DNA of 64,000 nucleotides from Nitrobacteraceae bacterium AZCC 2146. Lineage in GTDB: Bacteria > Pseudomonadota > Alphaproteobacteria > Rhizobiales > Xanthobacteraceae. The notes beneath the pieces were generated by a model, which searched no databases, was not told the origin of the DNA, and was given only the letters and a program-made list of their open reading frames with translations. Shown here piece after piece: positions 27,022 through 35,469 of the stretch. Where the stretch lies: positions 2,480,001-2,544,000 of the forward strand of contig JBAGRP010000001.1 of assembly GCA_036924855.1 (NCBI GenBank), read 5' to 3'. Every line of letters begins with the position of its first letter. The first letter of the stretch is position 1. The position numbers were made by a program, and so were the translations under genes.

Positions 27022-27435
27022 CATGCGCGGGTTGACCAGCAAGATTCCCGCGCTGGTTGATACCAATGGCCTGCCGGTCCGGCTCGCGCTGACGGCGGGT
27101 GAGGCGCATGACAATCGGCTCGTAGGCAAACTCCTCTCTCGCCTGAAGTCAGGATCTATGCTGCTGGCAGACCGCGGTTATGACGCCGACTGGATCAGAG
27201 CACTTGCTACCGAGAGGGCGCTTGGGCCAACATCCAGCCGAGACGTAGTCGTAACAAGTCGATCTGCTTCAGTCCGCATCTCTATCGTGCGCGCAATCTG
27301 GGTCGAGCGGCTTTTCCATAAGATCAAACAGTGCCGGCGGGTCGCAACTACGACGAACTCGCGGCCAACTATCTGGCCTTCGTCCACCTCGCATCAATAC
27401 GGCTGTGGCTGCGCGTTAATAAGTCCACGCCCTAG
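27022..27435 (+). pseudogene. IS5-family transposase remnant
   Basis: Encodes pieces of an IS5-type DDE transposase: RGLTSKIPALVDTNGLPVRL, GEAHDNRL, LLADRGYDADWIRALATER in one frame. Then, after a frame change near 27215, VERLFHKIKQCRRVAT, and finally YDELAANYLAFVHLASIRLW in a third frame, ending at the TAG at 27433-27435. The N-terminal third is absent. It is a decayed copy just upstream of the MASE1 kinase start. Confidence 0.75.
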
Positions 27436-27495
27436 GACCCACCAATATTCGTATGTAGGATTAAAGATCAGCACCATAGGTCGATTCCGACCGGG

Positions 27496-27861
27496 GTGCC
27501 GGTCCGTGCCGAAACACAACGGTTCGTGTTCTGCGGCAAAGGCGCGCCGTCGAGGGCAGCCCAGGTGATCAAGAATGCTGCGGCGAAATGGAATTATTCG
27601 AGGTTCACGTTCAGGTTTTCGGCGGATGACTGTCCCAGCACGAGGCCAGACAATTGCATAGAGTTTGGCGTACTCGACGATCCGAACATAACCGCGGAGA
27701 ACTCGCACCTCGCGGAGAACTCGCACCTCAATGAAGGGACATCGACACGCATGAATAAATGCGCGATCTGGTTCAATACCGCTAAGAAATGGAACGTCTC
27801 GAACGACATGCCGACGCAGGGCGCTATGTGTATCAACGAAGCTTGTACTCTCACGCGTTAG
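27496..27861 (+). pseudogene. Fragment resembling a matrixin-type metalloprotease domain
   Basis: Open frame encoding VIKNAAAKWNYSRFTFRF, DDCPSTRPDNCIEFGVLDD and NKCAIWFNTAKKW. The order (helix before the sheet, then an edge strand) recalls the first half of secreted M10/matrixin-like peptidases, but the HExxH zinc helix is not reached before the frame ends. Both ends look broken. An exact 18-bp tandem duplication (27694-27711, 27712-27729) repeats AENSHL in the product. Family assignment is tentative. Confidence 0.4.
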
Positions 27862-27893
27862 ACATTTGAACATCATACAATTGTTATGTGGGC

Positions 27894-28661
27894 TCAGCGA
27901 GCATTAGCAACGATCACACGCGCTCCCGAATCGGCGAGATGCTTGCGTTGCTCCTCAGATGCACCGACATCCGTCACCAGAGTCCAGCGCGGCGGCAGAG
28001 GCGCCCAGGCGATCTGTTCGGCGCGACCGAGCTTGCTGGCGTCGGCGAGAACGATGACTTCTTTCGACTGTTCCATCATCAGCGACTTCAGTGCGACCTG
28101 CTCGAGATCCGCCTCGCACAGGCCACGACCGCTCACCACGCCGTCGGCGCTCATGATCGCGCGGTTCGCGGTCATGCGCCGCAGCGCCTCATGGGCGAGT
28201 GGCCCCATGGTGCTCATGCTGGTGGTGCGCAGCGCGCCGCCCAGCACCACCAGCTCAATGGCCGGAGCCTTGGCGAGGAAGGGCAGCAGCGCGAGATTGT
28301 TGGTGATGATACGCAGCCGCCGCTGCTGCAGCAAACGGCCGAAGGCCGCGACGGTCGAGCCGGCATCGAGAAGCAGCGTGTCGCCATCCTCGATCAGATC
28401 GATAGCCGCGCGCGCGATCGCCTGCTTCTCTTTGCCATGTACGGCAAAGCGCTGATCTAGTGTCGTTTCGATCGCAGGGCCGGTGAGAATGGCACCGCCA
28501 TAGGTGCGATGCACGGCATTATTTTTGGAGAGATACTGCAGGTCACGCCGCACGGTGGAGGCGGAGACGTCGAAGCGCCGTGCGAGATCATCGACATCGA
28601 TCTCTCCCACGTTCAGAGCTTCCAACAGACGACCGTGACGCTCCTTGCTGCGCATCGACAT
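27894..28661 (-). CDS. DeoR/GlpR-family transcriptional regulator
   Basis: A 255-residue regulator. The N-terminal DeoR HTH (about 5-60) has ERHGRLLEALNVGEIDVDDL and the recognition helix DVSASTVRRDLQYLS. The C-terminal DeoR sensor domain (about 75-230) contains DLIEDGDTLLLDAGSTV, IITNNL, LGGALR and ADASKLGR, the sugar-phosphate-binding pattern. It ends a minus-strand series permease - kinase - dehydrogenase - regulator, with a 130-bp gap after the dehydrogenase gene. Such DeoR proteins control four-carbon sugar-acid operons. The likely effector is a phosphorylated C4 acid, and the TTGCGCAA cluster upstream of the permease is the candidate operator. Confidence 0.9.
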   Translation of the reverse strand: MSMRSKERHGRLLEALNVGEIDVDDLARRFDVSASTVRRDLQYLSKNNAVHRTYGGAILTGPAIETTLDQRFAVHGKEKQAIARAAIDLIEDGDTLLLDAGSTVAAFGRLLQQRRLRIITNNLALLPFLAKAPAIELVVLGGALRTTSMSTMGPLAHEALRRMTANRAIMSADGVVSGRGLCEADLEQVALKSLMMEQSKEVIVLADASKLGRAEQIAWAPLPPRWTLVTDVGASEEQRKHLADSGARVIVANAR

Positions 28662-28791
28662 CGAATCTCAACTCACCCCTCTGGCAAGCCCATTGCCGTT
28701 GGCCGAGTTCGACCATGTCAGACTCGCCGCACGGCCGATGGATAGCACGACGCATCGGCCGTGCGAATATCTTAGCTCAGCCCGCCTTCTC

Positions 28792-29790
28792 TCAGGCGGC
28801 CTGCTTCGGCGCAAGATCGGCCGCCTGCCGCAGCGCCTCAACCAGGCTGCGTTCGTCGGCGATGCCCTTGCCCGCGATGTCGAAGGCGGTACCGTGATCG
28901 ACCGAGGTTCGGATCATCGGCAGTCCAACAGTGATATTCACGCCGGATTCCAGCCCCAGCACCTTGATGGGTCCATGGCCCTGATCGTGATACATCGCAA
29001 CCACCATGTCGTAGTCGCCGCGGCCGGCCAGGAAGAAGAGCGTGTCGGCGGGCAGCGGGCCGCGCACGTCCCAGCCCTTGGCCTGACAAGCCTCGACGGC
29101 CGGCGTGATCTTCGCGGCTTCCTCGCCGCGACCGAACAGCCCGTTCTCGCCGGCATGCGGATTGATGGCGCAGACGCCGATCTTCGGATTGGTGATACCG
29201 GCGCGCACCAGCACTTCATGGCCGCGTACGATGACGCGCTCGACGAGGCCAGGCTCGATCTTCTCGATCGCATCCAGCAGGCCAATATGCGTGGTGACGT
29301 GAATAACGCGCAGTTTCGGTGACACCAGCATCATCGACACTTCTGGCGTGCCCGTCAGATGCGCCAGCAGCTCGGTATGGCCAGGATATTTGTGGCCGGC
29401 GGCGTGCAGCGCTTCCTTGGAAAGCGGCGCGGTGCAGATACCCTGCGCGATCCCCGCCTGCACCACCTGCACGGCCTTCTCGATATAGCGATATGCCGCC
29501 TCGCCTGCGATCGGCGACATCTTGCCGAATGGCAGATCGTCCGGCACCAGCTTCAGGTCCACGCACTGCACCGCCTTCGACGAGAAGTTCGCGTCCCCGG
29601 CGTCGGTCAACGCGTCAACCTTGAGCGACACGCCGACGATCTGGCCGGCCTTGCGAAGGCGGTTGGCATCGCCGATCACCAGCGGACTACAGATCTCGTG
29701 TGCATACGGCTGGGCCAGCGCCTTCATGATGACCTCGGGGCCGATGCCCGCCGGGTCTCCCATGGTGATCGCAATGGTCGGACGGGTCAT
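28792..29790 (-). CDS. pdxA2: PdxA2-type 4-phosphate dehydrogenase of C4 sugar-acid catabolism
   Basis: A 332-residue NAD-dependent dehydrogenase of the PdxA family. It starts PTIAITMGDPAGIGPEVIMK and has GHTELLAHLTGT, a metal-binding His in VTTHIGLLDAIE, and MYHDQGHGPIKVLGLE with DHGTAFDIAGKG near the C-terminus. PdxA2 proteins paired with DUF1537 kinases oxidise D-threonate-4-phosphate or D-erythronate-4-phosphate (to dihydroxyacetone phosphate after decarboxylation) rather than making vitamin B6. The pairing here, with start overlapping the kinase stop by four bases (ATGA), supports that role. A true biosynthetic PdxA cannot be excluded from motifs alone. Confidence 0.88.
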   Translation of the reverse strand: MTRPTIAITMGDPAGIGPEVIMKALAQPYAHEICSPLVIGDANRLRKAGQIVGVSLKVDALTDAGDANFSSKAVQCVDLKLVPDDLPFGKMSPIAGEAAYRYIEKAVQVVQAGIAQGICTAPLSKEALHAAGHKYPGHTELLAHLTGTPEVSMMLVSPKLRVIHVTTHIGLLDAIEKIEPGLVERVIVRGHEVLVRAGITNPKIGVCAINPHAGENGLFGRGEEAAKITPAVEACQAKGWDVRGPLPADTLFFLAGRGDYDMVVAMYHDQGHGPIKVLGLESGVNITVGLPMIRTSVDHGTAFDIAGKGIADERSLVEALRQAADLAPKQAA

Positions 29791-31037
29791 GTGAAGCTTC
29801 CTTTGGTTCGGACGGCGCGAAGACGTTCGCTGACGCGGATGAGGCTGAGTTCGTCGCCGAACGCCCCCGCTTTGGTAGCAATCGGAACGGACAATTGACC
29901 GAGGGTCAGGCCGAGCGACACGCCCGGCTCGATCTCGTCGGCGAGACGGATGCCGTTGACGCCGAAGCGCGACAACAGCGCTGCTGCGGTTTCACCGCCG
30001 GTCGCCGCGAAGGCACCGATCGCGGACGCCACCGGCGCCAGCACGTCGGCGAGGCTCTGCGCAAGCTGCGGGCCAAGCGACATGTCGGGGTGATCATCCA
30101 TCATGATCTCGACCAGCGCGTCGTCACCGGCGGACAGTCGCTCCATCACATCCGCTGCGAGCGTCGAGTGGCCGGCGCTGTCGCCTAGCAGTGTCTCAGG
30201 CGCAACCGGGAAATGCGCCACAGTGCCGGTAGCCGCCAACTCGCGCGCCGCCGCGCGCGACGCGCCGGCGAGCGAGCCCACCACGATCAGGGTGCCTAAC
30301 GCGCTGGTGGGAATGCGCAGCGGTTCGACATCATTGTCCGCATCGAGGCCCGCTAGCGCGTGCGCCAGACCAGCGCTGCCGATGAAGAAGGTCGAAGGCG
30401 ACGCATGCAGGCTGGCCTGCGCGATCAAATGCAGATCGTACTCTGTCTCTGCATCGCAGACCGCGACCACATCGCCCTCGGCCGCCATTTTGGCGAACGT
30501 GGCTTTCAGCTCACCGCTGCGCACGGTCGCGAGCGTGACCTTCTCGCCGCGAACGCCCGCGGACGCGAGAACGTCAACGAGATCGGCATTCGCATACGTG
30601 TGATCGCGCTGCCAAACCTCGGCCTCCTCAAGCGGGCGGCCTTTGACGAGAATATGTCCATCGATGGTGCTCCGGCCGGTAGCCGGAAAGGCCGGGGCGA
30701 ACACGCCGAAGGCCGGGCCCGACTGTGACTTGAGATGCGCGAGCGCAACTGCGGTCTCTGCTGCTGGTTGTCCCCGCAGCGTCGAGTCGATTTTCTTGAA
30801 CAGGATACGTTCCGGCTGGGACAAGCGCGCCAGCACATCGGCGTGGCGGCCTGCAGCGGCCTCGGCCGAAAGGCCCCGGCTCGCTGCATCATAAGCCAGT
30901 ACGGGCAGTTGGTGATCCGACGCGTCGGCAACCTCATCCCACATCACCGCAGCCGCACGTCCCCTTCTCCCGAAGGCGATCGCGCAGTCCGCGGCACCGG
31001 TGAGGTCGTCCGCGAGGATCAGCCAGTCACTGGCCAT
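29787..31037 (-). CDS. Four-carbon acid sugar kinase (DUF1537, DtnK/OtnK/DenK family)
   Basis: A 416-residue ATP-dependent kinase that phosphorylates D-threonate or an erythronate isomer at the 4-position. The N-terminal substrate domain (SDWLILADDLTGAADCAIAF, then FKKIDSTLRG) is followed by the C-terminal nucleotide-binding domain (VVGSLAGASRAAAREL, FAATGGETAAALLSRFG, GINGIRLADEIEPG-like), as in PF07005/PF17042. ATG 31037 sits two bases after the permease stop, and its own stop overlaps the dehydrogenase start, so the three are one operon. Which C4 acid is used cannot be told from sequence. Confidence 0.9.
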   Translation of the reverse strand: MASDWLILADDLTGAADCAIAFGRRGRAAAVMWDEVADASDHQLPVLAYDAASRGLSAEAAAGRHADVLARLSQPERILFKKIDSTLRGQPAAETAVALAHLKSQSGPAFGVFAPAFPATGRSTIDGHILVKGRPLEEAEVWQRDHTYANADLVDVLASAGVRGEKVTLATVRSGELKATFAKMAAEGDVVAVCDAETEYDLHLIAQASLHASPSTFFIGSAGLAHALAGLDADNDVEPLRIPTSALGTLIVVGSLAGASRAAARELAATGTVAHFPVAPETLLGDSAGHSTLAADVMERLSAGDDALVEIMMDDHPDMSLGPQLAQSLADVLAPVASAIGAFAATGGETAAALLSRFGVNGIRLADEIEPGVSLGLTLGQLSVPIATKAGAFGDELSLIRVSERLRAVRTKGSFT

Positions 31038-31039
31038 CG

Positions 31040-32065
31040 TCAGTCACCGGCCAGACGCGCCGCGGGCATCATATTGCCAGCAACAGCCACATCCTCTTCG
31101 GCTGGCTCCTCGACGTCGCGACCAACGATGCTGGCCACCCAGGCGGTGAGGACCGGCGTGAGGATCGCGGTGACCACGACGCAAGCCGCGATGAGGATGG
31201 TCGCAGGCCCGGCTGCATCGAGATAGGCCGGATTGGCTGCAGCGACGATTGCCGGCACGGCCGCGGCATTGCCTGCGGTCGAAGCCGCAGCGACGCCGGC
31301 GACGCCGTTGCCGCCAGTGAGACGATCGGCGAGGAACAGCGGAATCCCCGTCACCACGACAACGGCAACGCCCATGCCGAGACCCAGCAGTCCAGCCTGC
31401 CAGACCTTCGACAGATCTAGACCGGCGCCGAGCGCAAAGGCGAAGAACGGGATCATCACCGGCACAGCGCGGCTCAGGAAGTCACGCATCTCGCGATCGA
31501 GATTACCGACGATCATGCCGACCAGCAGCGGCAGGATCGCGCCGATCAGGGTCTGGACCGGGAATGCCGAGAGGCCGGCAACGCCGAGCGTGATCATGGT
31601 GAGGAACGGGCCGCTTTCGAGCGTCATGATGGTGTAGGCACCGACGTCACGCGGACGTCCGTACTGACCCATCAGCGCCATGTAGAGACCGCCATTGGTG
31701 TCGTTCATGGCCGCGACGATCGCGAGAGTCGAGAGGCCGGCGAACATGCCGCTGGCGATCGGCGCTTCGCCGAGGAAGTGACCGAAGATCAGACCGAGCA
31801 GGACGGCGATGCCGACTTTCACGACCAGAAGGGTGCCGCCCTTCTTGACGATATAGGGGGTCGCACGAAAATCGATGCTCGCGCCCATGCAAACATAAAA
31901 CACGGCGAGAATCGTCAGTGCGCCGGAGAACAGCGCGCCGGTGAAGGAGCCAAAATACTTCGGGGTATCGGGAAAGAACGTAGCAATCAGCGCCCCTGCC
32001 AACAGCGGGACCACCATCATACCGCCCGGCACCTTCTCAATCGCCCGCTTAATTGGAACCTGCAT
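31040..32065 (-). CDS. 2-keto-3-deoxygluconate permease family transporter (KdgT-like)
   Basis: A 341-residue inner-membrane transporter with about ten helices. It starts [20 protein letters not shown] and contains [33 protein letters not shown] and [19 protein letters not shown], all typical of the KdgT family (PF03812). ATG 32065 follows GGGAAGGAAAC; the nine-codon longer reading (32092) lacks a ribosome site. As first gene of the operon it should import the sugar acid used by the kinase and dehydrogenase; family members are known for ketodeoxygluconate, but the C4-acid context suggests a different substrate. Expression is probably controlled by the repeats just upstream. Confidence 0.88.
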   Translation of the reverse strand: MQVPIKRAIEKVPGGMMVVPLLAGALIATFFPDTPKYFGSFTGALFSGALTILAVFYVCMGASIDFRATPYIVKKGGTLLVVKVGIAVLLGLIFGHFLGEAPIASGMFAGLSTLAIVAAMNDTNGGLYMALMGQYGRPRDVGAYTIMTLESGPFLTMITLGVAGLSAFPVQTLIGAILPLLVGMIVGNLDREMRDFLSRAVPVMIPFFAFALGAGLDLSKVWQAGLLGLGMGVAVVVVTGIPLFLADRLTGGNGVAGVAAASTAGNAAAVPAIVAAANPAYLDAAGPATILIAACVVVTAILTPVLTAWVASIVGRDVEEPAEEDVAVAGNMMPAARLAGD

Positions 32066-32103
32066 TCTGTTTCCTTCCCGCGCATCGCGCATGTTTGTTC
32101 ATT

Positions 32104-32192
32104 TTGCGCAAGAATACTTCATAAATGGCGCAATGGGAGGTAATTATGCTCAAATAACGCAAATTTGAACACTTATTGCGCAATCTGCGCAA
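32104..32192. promoter_or_regulatory. Cluster of TTGCGCAA half-palindromes upstream of the C4 sugar-acid operon
   Basis: Two perfect TTGCGCAA palindromes (32104-32111, 32176-32183) and three close variants (TGGCGCAA 32126-32133, TAACGCAA 32155-32162, CTGCGCAA 32185-32192) lie within 90 bases upstream of the permease start. Repeated short palindromes of this kind are expected for a DeoR-family repressor. Assignment to the DeoR gene of this operon is inferred from position. Confidence 0.6.
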
Positions 32193-32525
32193 AACGGCTT
32201 TGCAGTGTTCGATGGCCAGATGGGACTTGGTCATCCGGTCATCAGCCGCGCCGCTGCTCTATCCGCAGTTTGCGGGACCGGCGTGAGGGATCGCGTGCTT
32301 CACCCGGTCGAGCCACTCACCCCGCGAGTGACGGTGGTGGGTCATCTCTGGAATGACGTCGAATAAATTCGATCAATGTCCGCTTGCGCTGTGATCGAAT
32401 AATCATTCGAGGGACTACATTATCCTGTGATGAACTTACGGGCGACTTCGGTAACGGTCCGAAAGCTGCATCGGTCAGCGATTGTGGCTCGTTTGGTCCA
32501 TTTGCGGGAAATTGATCGCACTGCA
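32193..32525. other. Stretch without a recognised gene
   Basis: Lies between the operator cluster and the HpaB remnant. Frames on both strands are short and carry no family signal. It probably holds decayed DNA from the left end of the HpaB gene. Confidence 0.3.
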
Positions 32526-33351
32526 TTTTGTGAGTCGCGTCGCGGTGCAGATGAGCGCGCCTGGCCTCAAACTGTATTTCGCGCCGCGCCTTTGCGCAGC
32601 AGGCCACCAATTCATTCGACTACCCGCTGTCCAGCCGTTTCGACGAGACCGACAGTTTGTGGTCCTCAACGACGTGTTCGTGCCATGAGATCACGTTTTT
32701 ATCCATCGCGACATCGAATTGTGCCGCGACCAGTGGTGGAAGACGCCGTCGCACACTTACGGCAATCACCAGGCGCAGGCGCGCTTCGCTACCAAGCTGC
32801 GGTTTCTGCTCGGCATGACCGAGAAAATGAACGAGGCCACCGGCAACGACGCCGCGCCGCCGGTGATGGTGCAGATGGGCGAACTCCCGGCGCTCGCCTC
32901 GATCGTCGAGGGGATGCATCTCGCTCAGGAGGCTCTGGCCACCTTCGACGACGAGGGCGTGTTGTGGCCGTCCAAGAGCATGCTCTATGCGGTGATGGCG
33001 CTGCAGGGCGAGATCAATCCCCGCATGATCGACATCGTGCACGAACTGACGGGTGCGGCGATGATCTCGCGGCCCTCCTCAGTGAAGGATTTCGACAACC
33101 CGGAAGCCACCGAGGATATCGCCCGGTTCTACAAATCGTCGAATATGAGCGCGCGCGAACGCGTCGCCCTGATGCCGCTGGCATGGGATTTCATCGGGAC
33201 CGAATTCGGTAACCGCCACCAGCAGTACGAAAAGTTCTATGGCGGCGCTTCGTTTATCGTGAAGATGAACATGTTTCGCGCCTACGACTTCAAGCGGGCA
33301 AGGGCGCTCGTCGATCGCGCACTCAGCCTGCCACCGGTGGACGGCGATTAG
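32526..33351 (+). pseudogene. HpaB-type 4-hydroxyphenylacetate 3-monooxygenase oxygenase component, degraded
   Basis: The C-terminal 200 codons are well preserved: NHQAQARFATKLRFLLGMTE, INPRMIDIVHELTGAAMIS and EFGNRHQQYEKFYGGASF, clear hallmarks of the FADH2-dependent HpaB family. Upstream, recognisable pieces (QMSAPGLKLY; DYPLSSRFDETD; FVVLNDVFVP) fall in different frames. The conserved Trp after VFVP is replaced by a stop (TGA), and the first half of the normal 480-520-residue gene is missing. The residual open frame starting about 32719 could be translated but lacks the FAD/substrate half. It was probably part of the neighbouring degradative cluster. Confidence 0.8.
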
Positions 33352-33438
33352 GCTGGTTCGCAAGGCAAATTGGCGCCGGATGGTCCGGCGCCAATTACTT
33401 CAGATTGGACGGTGGGTTGCTCGGCCGTCGATATGCGG

Positions 33439-34125
33439 TCAGGCCGCGCTGTCCTCCGCGCTAAACGACTCATAGGCCGCATTCGCCGATAGATGCGCGT
33501 TCTCGACATGCTTCACAGCGGCGCTGCGCGCCGCGCTGCCGTTCTTCGCTGCGATGGCCTCATAGATCGCCTTCATCTCCTGCAGGCTGACCTTGGCCCG
33601 ACCTGGCTGCGACATCGAATGCGCGCGCAAAAAATTGATGCGCGCCAGCAGGCCGTTCAGCGTTTCCTCGATAATGCGGTTGCCACAGATTCGAAGAATA
33701 TGGCTGTAAAACACCGACGTTGCTGACACTTCGGTCTGCATATCGTTCGCGCGAACCGCCTTGCCGAAGGCGGCGAGCGACGCGCGCATCAGCTTGAGGT
33801 CGTCCGGCGTGGCGCGCTTGGCGGCGATGAAGGCAGCTTCGCCTTCCAGCAGGGCCCGCACCTTGTAGATCTCGGCCGCATGATCGCGGGTCAGCACCGG
33901 AATTTGCGGGCCGCGATTCGGAATGATTGAGACGAGGCGCTCGGCTTCCAGGCTGCGCAGTGCCTCGCGGATCGATGGGCGGCTGACCCCCAGCATCTCG
34001 CACAGGTTAGCCTCGACTAGTCGGTCGCCCGGCTTGAACATGCCTTCAATAATAGCCCCTCGCAGCTTTTCGACGATCTGCTGCTGCACCGTCTTGGGCG
34101 AAATCCGAAGATCAAGTGCTGCCAT
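33439..34125 (-). CDS. GntR-family (FadR subfamily) transcriptional regulator
   Basis: A 228-residue repressor-type regulator. The winged HTH (about 8-75) has VEKLRGAIIEGMFKPGDRL and VSRPSIREALRSLEAERLV. The FCD effector domain (about 85-215) has RALLEGEAAFIAAKRA, FYSHILRICGN, LNGLLARI and VKHVENAHL; the Asp/His positions would bind a metal and carboxylate effector. ATG 34125 is preceded by AGGGAA and matches family length; the frame is open 48 codons further upstream inside the preceding gene. It overlaps that gene by 14 bases (one transcript). The divergent spacer contains a FadR-type palindrome. Confidence 0.88.
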   Translation of the reverse strand: MAALDLRISPKTVQQQIVEKLRGAIIEGMFKPGDRLVEANLCEMLGVSRPSIREALRSLEAERLVSIIPNRGPQIPVLTRDHAAEIYKVRALLEGEAAFIAAKRATPDDLKLMRASLAAFGKAVRANDMQTEVSATSVFYSHILRICGNRIIEETLNGLLARINFLRAHSMSQPGRAKVSLQEMKAIYEAIAAKNGSAARSAAVKHVENAHLSANAAYESFSAEDSAA

Positions 34126-34804
34126 GTTCCCTGGATTCTCCGATTTGTCGCGGTCCGAGGCGATCGAAAACGGAGTAGCCCGCCCTGAACCAGTCATTCT
34201 TCGCCAGGCGGTTGCGCCACGGCGTATTTCTGGCCGCTTCCCGTTCCGGCGATTGCAGGGCCTTTGCATCCTTCAGATAGTGCAGTGCCATATGGGTATA
34301 TGGGCCCGGGACACCATCTGCAATTCGCATCCGACGTACCATCAACCAATCTTTGCATTGCATCAACAGCGGAATATGGTCGGTGTCATACCAGCCGTTG
34401 AAGTCGTCATGGTGCTCCGCCGGAATATTGAACAGCACCGCATAAAGCACCGGCGCATCCATCAGCGTATCCGCTTCGGCCGGGTTGTCCGGTGTGACTG
34501 AGGTCTCGCCGCCGAGATAGCGCGTGAACCCCGTCACATTAGCGAGCATCCATGCGGTTTCTTCCGACGGATTGTTCTTGATCACCTTGTAGGCGTCGCT
34601 GGACAGGACGTTGATGTCGTCCATCTCGTACACCGCCAGAAAGCCGCCGTCGCCTTGGCGGCTATAGCGCTGCGCGCTGACAAACCCCTCGCATTCCACG
34701 CGGACCGGGATGTGGTGGGTGTCGTACCAGGTGTGAAACCGATCGACGAACGCCCCGCTCGGTATCATTTCCGAGAACAGGACCGCCTGGCCTTTGACGC
34801 TCAT
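34112..34804 (-). CDS. Tandem dimeric alpha/beta-barrel protein of the degradative cluster
   Basis: A 230-residue soluble protein made of two similar halves. Each half has a beta strand followed by F-x-x-WYDT-x-HIP: FHTWYDTHHIPV at about residue 30 and FNGWYDTDHIPLL at about 140. The repeat marks two fused ferredoxin-like (EthD/DUF4286-like) domains, which often act in small-molecule degradation or as pseudo-dimeric enzymes. The conserved Asp/His pair in each half could be catalytic. It is cotranscribed with the GntR gene and divergent from the AA_synth/amidohydrolase pair. ATG 34804 is preferred over the one three codons earlier; the reaction is unknown. Confidence 0.6.
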   Translation of the reverse strand: MSVKGQAVLFSEMIPSGAFVDRFHTWYDTHHIPVRVECEGFVSAQRYSRQGDGGFLAVYEMDDINVLSSDAYKVIKNNPSEETAWMLANVTGFTRYLGGETSVTPDNPAEADTLMDAPVLYAVLFNIPAEHHDDFNGWYDTDHIPLLMQCKDWLMVRRMRIADGVPGPYTHMALHYLKDAKALQSPEREAARNTPWRNRLAKNDWFRAGYSVFDRLGPRQIGESREHGST

Positions 34805-34828
34805 GATGTTCAAAACCCAATTGACAGA

Positions 34829-34839
34829 TTGTCAGACAA
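34829..34839. promoter_or_regulatory. FadR-type palindrome TTGTCAGACAA in the divergent promoter
   Basis: A perfect 11-bp palindrome sits in the 83-bp spacer between divergently transcribed units, eight bases upstream of which is TTGACA (34821-34826), a possible -35 for the rightward genes. FadR-subfamily GntR proteins bind short palindromes with a TNGTNNNACNA core, which this fits. The divergent GntR gene is the likely ligand. Confidence 0.6.
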
Positions 34840-34887
34840 ACTGGTAGCGAATATCGGGCGCCTGTCAAGCACGTGAGAGCCATCGCC

Positions 34888-35466
34888 ATGAATCTGAACA
34901 TTCGCCGCACCTGGTCGATCGTCGAAGACAAGAACGAACATGCCGGACGCAAGGTGGCCGTGCCGGTTCGCAAGGTCGCCGTGGTCGCGGTGCTCGAGAA
35001 TCCCTACGCCTCGAAGACGGTGGAGGACCTTAGCCCCCTAATCGAGGCCAGTGTGGGGCTGGGCGAGATGATGGGGAAAATGGCGATGCAGGCGCTCGGG
35101 TCGTTCGAGGCACAGAGCTACGGCAAGGGCGGTATCGTCGGCTTACATGGCGAGATCGAGCACGCCAGCGCGCTGCTGACCACGGCCTATGCCAATCCGC
35201 TGCGAGAAATTATCGGCGGTGGCAAGGCGTGGATTTCCTCCATGGTCAAGATGTCGTTGCCGGGCGGCCAGATCGACATTCCGATGAACCACAGGAACGA
35301 AATTTACGTGCGTTCGCATTACGATGGCATGACCATCACGATGCAGGACACCCCGATGCCCGACGAGTTGGCGATCATCTTCTGCATGGCCAGCGCCGGC
35401 CGAATCGGCGCCCGGGTTGGCGGCCTCACCCACGAGGAAGTGCTTAAGCGCGACGCAAAGGCTTGA
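34888..35466 (+). CDS. AA_synth (PF06684, formerly DUF1185) family protein
   Basis: A 192-residue protein starting MNLNIRRTWSIVEDKNEHAG. It contains VAVVAVLENPYASKTVEDLS, EAQSYGKGGIVGLHGEIEHA and RSHYDGMTITMQDTPMPDEL, the conserved blocks of the family annotated as amino acid synthesis proteins. The name is historical: the reaction is not established to my knowledge. The gene is followed after only three bases by the enamidase-like amidohydrolase, so the two probably act in one pathway. ATG 34888 is chosen; a GTG five codons upstream is also open. Confidence 0.85.
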   Translation: MNLNIRRTWSIVEDKNEHAGRKVAVPVRKVAVVAVLENPYASKTVEDLSPLIEASVGLGEMMGKMAMQALGSFEAQSYGKGGIVGLHGEIEHASALLTTAYANPLREIIGGGKAWISSMVKMSLPGGQIDIPMNHRNEIYVRSHYDGMTITMQDTPMPDELAIIFCMASAGRIGARVGGLTHEEVLKRDAKA

Positions 35467-35469
35467 GCC

